This document shows, in pieces, positions 6,093 through 9,478 of a stretch of 9,478 bases of DNA. The notes under the pieces are model-generated. The model was not told the DNA's origin and did no database searches. It saw nothing but the letters and a program-made list of their open reading frames with translations. Made by a program: the position numbers and the translations under genes. Each line of letters starts with the position of its first letter. Within the stretch, counting starts at the first letter, position 1. The stretch comes from Cellvibrionales bacterium UBA3090 (GTDB taxonomy: Bacteria > Pseudomonadota > Gammaproteobacteria > Pseudomonadales > Porticoccaceae). The DNA is taken from the NCBI GenBank assembly GCA_002367235.1, contig DFBC01000083.1:1-9478 (forward strand). The letters are read 5' to 3'.

Positions 6093-6926
6093 ATGATCAG
6101 ATTAGTTCTTATACGGTGTGTAAGGTTTAACCTGCTGTTAATTACGGCTCTGGGTCTATCGAGTTGTTCTGCCAATAAGGGGAAGGATGACACTTACGTA
6201 GACTGGCGTTGTTCCGGGAATAAGCGAAGTGATAATTGGAGCTGTCAGCCCCTCGAAATAAAAAACGGTCAGCCGGTTAATAGCGGTCAGCTGGTTAATA
6301 ACTCTCAGCTGGTTAATGATAGCGGCGAGAAAACCAGCGTCGTATCGGCAACAGCTAAAGCCGCCACTCCAGCAAAAGCAGACGCGACGGAAACGCCCAA
6401 GGCCGTTTATGTTCAGGTTCCTCGCCACCAGTGGCGAACACAGCTCCCTACGCTCACGGCGGAGCCTGTGATACCCGATAATATCGAGGGCGTCGGTCAC
6501 CTAAGAAAGCCGAGATCTTTACCTGTTAGGCAGCCCGCCCCGGTATCACTTGATAGCGGCGAGAGGCTCCGCCCCAAGCGCAATGACCCCGCTCACGTGG
6601 TCGAGACGGCTCAGGAAGAAAAAAACAATGATGCGGTTCAGCTGTTGGCCCCCGAACCAGGTTTTACTGTGCAATTGGGTGCCTTTAAAACCGAGAATCA
6701 ACTGCAACAGTTTATTCGGGATAACAGGCTTGAAACCCTGCAGTTTAACCATGTTACAACGCACAAAGACGATGCTGTCTGGCATCTTGTAACCTGGGGG
6801 CATTTTGGAACGCCAGCTGAAGCGAGGCAAGCGTGGAGCCAGCGCGAGGAGCGTTACCCAAAAGTTGAGTCATGGGTTCGCCCCTTAGGGTCCCTGCAAA
6901 AAAATGGTTCCCCTCGGGAGTCATGA
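6093..6926 (+). CDS. SPOR-domain lipoprotein
   Basis: This 277-residue protein is probably anchored to an envelope membrane by a lipid and binds peptidoglycan. The N-terminus has basic residues and a hydrophobic stretch ending in the lipobox LSSC, with Cys25 as the lipidated residue. A short region with two WxC motifs follows (WRC at 38-40, WSC at 49-51). Next come three tandem six-residue repeats of the form (G/S)Q(L/P)VN(S/N/D) at 59-76. A low-complexity Ala/Pro/Lys linker runs to about 187. The C-terminal SPOR domain spans about 190-266, starting FTVQLGAFKTENQLQQFI, with the final strand near YPKVESWVRPL. SPOR domains bind glycan strands lacking stem peptides, often at division sites. A lipid anchor combined with SPOR recalls RlpA, but no RlpA catalytic domain is present. 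The DCC-family gene starts three bases after its stop. Confidence 0.9.
   Translation: MIRLVLIRCVRFNLLLITALGLSSCSANKGKDDTYVDWRCSGNKRSDNWSCQPLEIKNGQPVNSGQLVNNSQLVNDSGEKTSVVSATAKAATPAKADATETPKAVYVQVPRHQWRTQLPTLTAEPVIPDNIEGVGHLRKPRSLPVRQPAPVSLDSGERLRPKRNDPAHVVETAQEEKNNDAVQLLAPEPGFTVQLGAFKTENQLQQFIRDNRLETLQFNHVTTHKDDAVWHLVTWGHFGTPAEARQAWSQREERYPKVESWVRPLGSLQKNGSPRES
6267..6320 (+). repeat. Three tandem 18-bp repeats inside the SPOR lipoprotein gene
   Basis: Units at 6267-6284, 6285-6302 and 6303-6320 share the core CAGCYGGTTAAT. The first two units agree at 16 of 18 bases, and the second and third at 14 of 18. They are in frame and encode GQPVNS, GQLVNN and SQLVND. They probably arose by replication slippage in the linker and may vary in number between strains. 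Confidence 0.85.
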
Positions 6927-6929
6927 ATC

Positions 6930-7301
6930 ATGGGCGAGCGTAAGTATGGAAAGGTCACCGTTTATTATGACGGGGCCTGTCCGAGTTGTGTTCGCGATAG
7001 GTGCCACTATGAAAAATTGGCCGGTGAGGATAGTGGTGTTGATTGGTTCGATATTACTGGCCGTGACGATGAATTACGTGCTTTGGGGATAGATCCCAAG
7101 CGAGCATTGACCGAGTTGCACATCGTTGACGAAGATCACAATGTCCTGGCAGAAATAGATGCTTATCGGGTATTGATGAATCGAGTGCCACGTTTTAAGC
7201 CGCTGGCATGGTTGATTGGCCTGCCAGTTATACGGCCAATTGTAAGCCGGGTATATCATTGGCGAGTTAATCGGCGCCTGATGCGAGATGGGCGATTATA
7301 G
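6930..7301 (+). CDS. DCC-family thiol-disulfide oxidoreductase-like protein (DUF393)
   Basis: This 123-residue protein matches the DCC/DUF393 family. The diagnostic N-terminal motif is VYYDGACPSC (residues 11-20), with the Asp14 and Cys17-x-x-Cys20 arrangement of a thioredoxin-like active site. An extra cysteine, Cys25, follows in the same region. The rest follows the family: a DWFDIT strand near 37-42, LHIVDEDHNVLAEIDAYRVLMNRVPRFKPLAWLI near 61-94, and a hydrophobic C-terminal helix with a basic tail (RVNRRLMRDGRL). No signal peptide is seen. Activity in this family is predicted from the motif rather than well proven. The ATG is supported by GGGAG at 6916-6920, nine bases upstream. It sits three bases after the SPOR gene stop, so the two are probably translationally coupled. 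Confidence 0.92.
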   Translation: MGERKYGKVTVYYDGACPSCVRDRCHYEKLAGEDSGVDWFDITGRDDELRALGIDPKRALTELHIVDEDHNVLAEIDAYRVLMNRVPRFKPLAWLIGLPVIRPIVSRVYHWRVNRRLMRDGRL

Positions 7302-7374
7302 CGTCCGCTGTTGACCGCACCGTCAGGGTTGGCCAGGTAACTCTTTGATTAAGGGGTGGTCAGAAAATTGGCGG

Positions 7375-7387
7375 ATCAACGATTGAT
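7375..7387 (+). repeat. Short inverted repeat just before the cupin start
   Basis: ATCAA (7375-7379), CGA, TTGAT (7383-7387) form a 5-bp inverted repeat three bases before the ATG at 7391, where a ribosome binding site would normally lie. It could be an operator or a weak hairpin that limits translation. It may also be chance, because the sequence is short. Confidence 0.3.
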
Positions 7388-7390
7388 ATT

Positions 7391-7711
7391 ATGATAAAGC
7401 AAAATTTACTATTAAATATTCCGGCTAAAATACCCGATGAAATTTGTGAAGAACTGTTCTCTTCCGGGGGGATGCGTATTGAGCGAATTGTTTCTAAGGG
7501 ACATTGTTCACTAGAAAGCGACTGGTACGATCAGGATGAAAATGAATGGGTTCTCCTTGTGCAGGGGAAAGCTGTGCTGGAGTTTGAGGCGGGAGAGCAG
7601 CTAAAGCTGGCGGCTGGAGATTACCTGAATATTCCTGCCCATAAAAAACACCGTGTGGCCTGGACGGCCCCGGAGATAGAAACAGTGTGGTTAGCTGTTT
7701 TTACTAGCTGA
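7391..7711 (+). CDS. Small cupin-domain protein with degenerate first metal motif
   Basis: This 106-residue protein forms a single cupin barrel. The second motif region is GDYLNIPAHKKHRV (residues 76-89), with His87 at the usual metal-ligand position. The first motif keeps Glu52 and Gly59 (E-x6-G in NEWVLLVQG). The HxH that should precede it is replaced by residues of WYDQDEN, so two usual ligands are missing. From memory, relatives of this small family often read HEWV where this one has NEWV at 51-54, so Asn51 may replace another ligand. Metal binding is therefore doubtful and no reaction can be named. It stands 89 bases after the DCC-family gene. There is no strong ribosome binding site; instead a short inverted repeat (7375-7387) precedes the start. 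Confidence 0.9.
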   Translation: MIKQNLLLNIPAKIPDEICEELFSSGGMRIERIVSKGHCSLESDWYDQDENEWVLLVQGKAVLEFEAGEQLKLAAGDYLNIPAHKKHRVAWTAPEIETVWLAVFTS

Positions 7712-7739
7712 AGAATGCTGGGCCTTGAAACGCGGTGGT

Positions 7740-8720
7740 CTAGAGTGCCAAGCGACTGCTAATCAGCCAGGTGGTCAGTGATCCGGTTAGAAAAAATCCC
7801 AACGAATAAAAAAGTGCCCTTCGGCGGAAGCGGTGGCTGAGTTGTTGCTGTTCCTGGCTGCCAATAATAAAGGGTAATCCTTTGTGTGTGGGTTGGCTGA
7901 GGACATGTTCGGCGGGCTCTTGTGATAGTGCTGTTTGTCTGGATTGGCCTTCTTCTAAGGCGGCGTTACGGACAAGTTGCCACTCTTTGATGTCCAGCTC
8001 TCCATCACCATTACGGTCAAAGCGGGCAAGTAATTCAGCAAAGTTTTGTTTCCATCCGCCGAGTACGTTGCCGATCAGCTGTTTTGGGGTAAGCGTTCTG
8101 ATGCCTCCACTGTCCGTTTCAAAGTGACCCAGTGTATAGAGCGGATCGCCTTCCAAAATTAAATGCTCGGTGTAGCGATATCGACTGCCAAAAGATAGGC
8201 GGGTGGTGGCCAGGGATAAAAAACCATGACTGCGACCCTTCTTGCTTGGGTTCGCTGTGATGGGGCGGCGGCTATTGCCGTGCCAGGTATGGCGATGTCG
8301 GCAACTAATATCGGCTCCCTGAGGGTCAACCCGGCAAATACCCGTAGTATCCTTTAGATAAAAAGGCTGGCTGCAGGCTCGTTTTTCTATTGTGACCCAA
8401 TGGCTGGATTTTCCCGTACTTTGATACTTTTCAATGGTGAATCGCCACCATAGGCAAAGCGTGTTACTGAGCGGGGCCAGCTGGGGGTTGCCTTGACGTT
8501 CAGCGACACCGACAAGTTCGGTGTAGCCCTGGCTTGCGGATCGTATGCGCGAGGTGGGCATGTCCTCAATTAAGCGGGCTCGCTTGAACTGTCGATGACA
8601 TCGGTTTAGGCAGAGTAACGTGCTGCAGAGAGCGATCGCGAACCAAATGCCAAAGTCCCAGCCGGGCATGTGGTAAACACACTCGCTACAAAACAGTTCG
8701 GCGATATGGGTGGGCAGCAT
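7740..8720 (-). CDS. GIDE-domain membrane protein with EF-hand (E3 ligase-like family, no RING)
   Basis: This 326-residue protein has membrane helices at about 23-39 and 302-322. Basic residues flank the inner side of both (RCHRQFKRAR after the first, RFRRRA before the second), so the domain between them is predicted to face the cytoplasm. After the first helix, RARLIEDMPTSRIRSASQGYTELVGVAE (47-74) matches the start of the GIDE domain, named for the mitochondrial ubiquitin ligase MULAN/MUL1. The domain runs to about 205. DRNGDGELDIKE (235-246) is a textbook EF-hand loop with Asp, Asn, Asp, Glu, Asp and Glu at the calcium positions. The C-terminal RING of MULAN is absent, so ubiquitin ligase activity is not expected. 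A CSEC pair (residues 11-14) precedes the first helix. lemA lies 51 bases upstream on the same strand. The biochemical role is unknown. Confidence 0.85.
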   Translation of the reverse strand: MLPTHIAELFCSECVYHMPGWDFGIWFAIALCSTLLCLNRCHRQFKRARLIEDMPTSRIRSASQGYTELVGVAERQGNPQLAPLSNTLCLWWRFTIEKYQSTGKSSHWVTIEKRACSQPFYLKDTTGICRVDPQGADISCRHRHTWHGNSRRPITANPSKKGRSHGFLSLATTRLSFGSRYRYTEHLILEGDPLYTLGHFETDSGGIRTLTPKQLIGNVLGGWKQNFAELLARFDRNGDGELDIKEWQLVRNAALEEGQSRQTALSQEPAEHVLSQPTHKGLPFIIGSQEQQQLSHRFRRRALFYSLGFFLTGSLTTWLISSRLAL

Positions 8721-8756
8721 GAAACTATTTCCGGGTCAGGCAATGAGGGTGTGTGT

Positions 8757-8770
8757 GGTTAGCGATAACC
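8757..8770 (-). repeat. Small hairpin in the lemA-GIDE intergenic gap
   Basis: GGTTA (8757-8761), four bases, TAACC (8766-8770) form a 5-bp stem-loop one base past the lemA stop. No U-run follows, so it is not a normal terminator. It may stabilise the lemA message or lower read-through. Confidence 0.35.
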
Positions 8771-8771
8771 G

Positions 8772-9347
8772 TCACGAATGAAACAGTCCCTTGATGCTTA
8801 CATCGGCTGTTTCTTCTTCCGTAAATTCCAGTAATTCGTAGGCACCAAACTTAAAAAAGTTGGCAATGAAGACATCGGGTACTTGTTCGATGCGTATGTT
8901 GTTCAGATTAACCATGTCGTTATAGAGCTCGCGGCGGTCGGCAATGCTATTTTCAAGGTCTGATATACGCGCCTGTAAATTTTGAAACGACTGGTTGGCC
9001 CGAAGTTCAGGGTAGTCCTCAGCCAGAGCAAATAGGCGGCCAAGACCACTGCGCAGCGCTGACTCAGCAATACCCAAGGCGCCAAGATCCCGGTTTTTTG
9101 CCGCGTTAGAAACCATGCTGCGGGCATTGACAACCTTTTGTAGGGTACCTTGTTCGTATTGCATGTATTCCTTACAGGTTTCCACCAGCTTTGGTAGCTC
9201 GTCGTGACGCTGTTTAAGCAGGACGTCGATATTTGACCAGGCTTGTGCAACCCGGTGTTTCAGTGCAACAAGGTTGTTGTAGAGCGTAATTCCATAGCCG
9301 GCAATCAGTAACAGCAAGCCAAGCAAAATAAAGGTGGAAACTGCCAT
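8772..9347 (-). CDS. lemA: LemA family protein
   Basis: This 191-residue protein has a single N-terminal membrane helix (about residues 4-22) and then a long helical domain. The family signature is clear: YNNLVALKHRVAQAWSNIDVLLKQRHDELPKLVETCKEY (residues 23-61). YPELRANQSFQNLQARISDLENSIADRRELYND (112-144) and VPDVFIANFF near 156-165 follow. Length is typical. The ATG is supported by AAGGA with seven bases of spacing, and the hydrophobic helix begins at once. The LemA function is not established; the family is widespread and its members are predicted to be membrane-anchored. It is followed by the GIDE-domain gene after 51 bases, and the two are probably co-transcribed. Confidence 0.95.
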   Translation of the reverse strand: MAVSTFILLGLLLLIAGYGITLYNNLVALKHRVAQAWSNIDVLLKQRHDELPKLVETCKEYMQYEQGTLQKVVNARSMVSNAAKNRDLGALGIAESALRSGLGRLFALAEDYPELRANQSFQNLQARISDLENSIADRRELYNDMVNLNNIRIEQVPDVFIANFFKFGAYELLEFTEEETADVSIKGLFHS

Positions 9348-9377
9348 GGTGTCATCCTTCTCAAAACAGGTTCGTGA

Positions 9378-9406
9378 AGAATAGGGGCTTTAGTCGAGGC
9401 AGACAA
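9378..9406 (-). promoter_or_regulatory. Candidate sigma-70 promoter of lemA
   Basis: On the minus strand TTGTCT (9401-9406) and TATTCT (9378-9383) are separated by exactly 17 bases. Each matches the consensus at four of six positions. Transcription would begin near 9371, about 24 bases before the lemA start. The fit is fair but not strong. Confidence 0.4.
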
Positions 9407-9478
9407 TAGCGGTAGCTGGGGTTGTCGACAGGACCATTTAATCGGGGATAAGTGGTAGGGAGGGATCTGGTTGTAAGG

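Noticed and set aside
7311..7340. TTGACC as a -35 for a cupin promoter
   Set aside because: No acceptable -10 lies 16-18 bases downstream; the best hexamers there match the consensus poorly.
7712..7739. Possible terminator between the convergent cupin and GIDE genes
   Set aside because: The 28-base gap shows no GC stem followed by a U-run on either strand.

Overview
The window looks like ordinary chromosome from a gammaproteobacterium, probably a marine or aquatic one. This is inferred from gene content: a BtuR/CobO-type adenosyltransferase very like the enterobacterial protein, a DUF4404 protein, a SPOR lipoprotein, a sigma-54 type amtB promoter, and a LemA/GIDE pair. No mobile element, CRISPR array, rRNA or tRNA was seen. 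The sequence alone does not fix the genus.

Positions 1-4073, plus strand: a tightly packed cobalamin (vitamin B12) uptake and activation operon. It starts with a BtuF-like corrinoid-binding protein cut by the window edge. Then come cobO (corrinoid adenosyltransferase), a BtuC-type permease, an HmuV-like ATPase acting as BtuD, and a secreted BtuF. Gaps shrink from 35-41 bases to 1-3 bases along the operon. The genes would bring corrinoid across the inner membrane and convert it to adenosylcobalamin. The outer-membrane receptor, and any B12 riboswitch, would lie left of the window. The operon ends at a strong bidirectional terminator (4093-4120) shared with the convergent amtB.

Positions 4150-5610, minus strand: amtB, an ammonium channel with all key pore residues. 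Its upstream region has a near-consensus sigma-54 promoter (5594-5608) and a leader of about 120 nt. The leader holds a perfect NtrC-type palindrome directly before the start codon and a 10-bp inverted repeat, both built from GGTGC/GCACC boxes. No glnK gene is adjacent.

Positions 5801-7711, plus strand: four small genes, namely DUF4404, a SPOR-domain lipoprotein, a DCC/DUF393 thiol-oxidoreductase-like protein and a degenerate cupin. Spacing of 3-22 bases suggests the first three are co-transcribed. The cupin stands 89 bases further on and may be separate.

Positions 7740-9478, minus strand: a lemA gene followed by a gene for a two-helix membrane protein with a GIDE domain and a canonical EF-hand, but no RING finger. 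A plausible sigma-70 promoter lies upstream of lemA. This pair and the amtB control region are the parts of the window most worth a second look.
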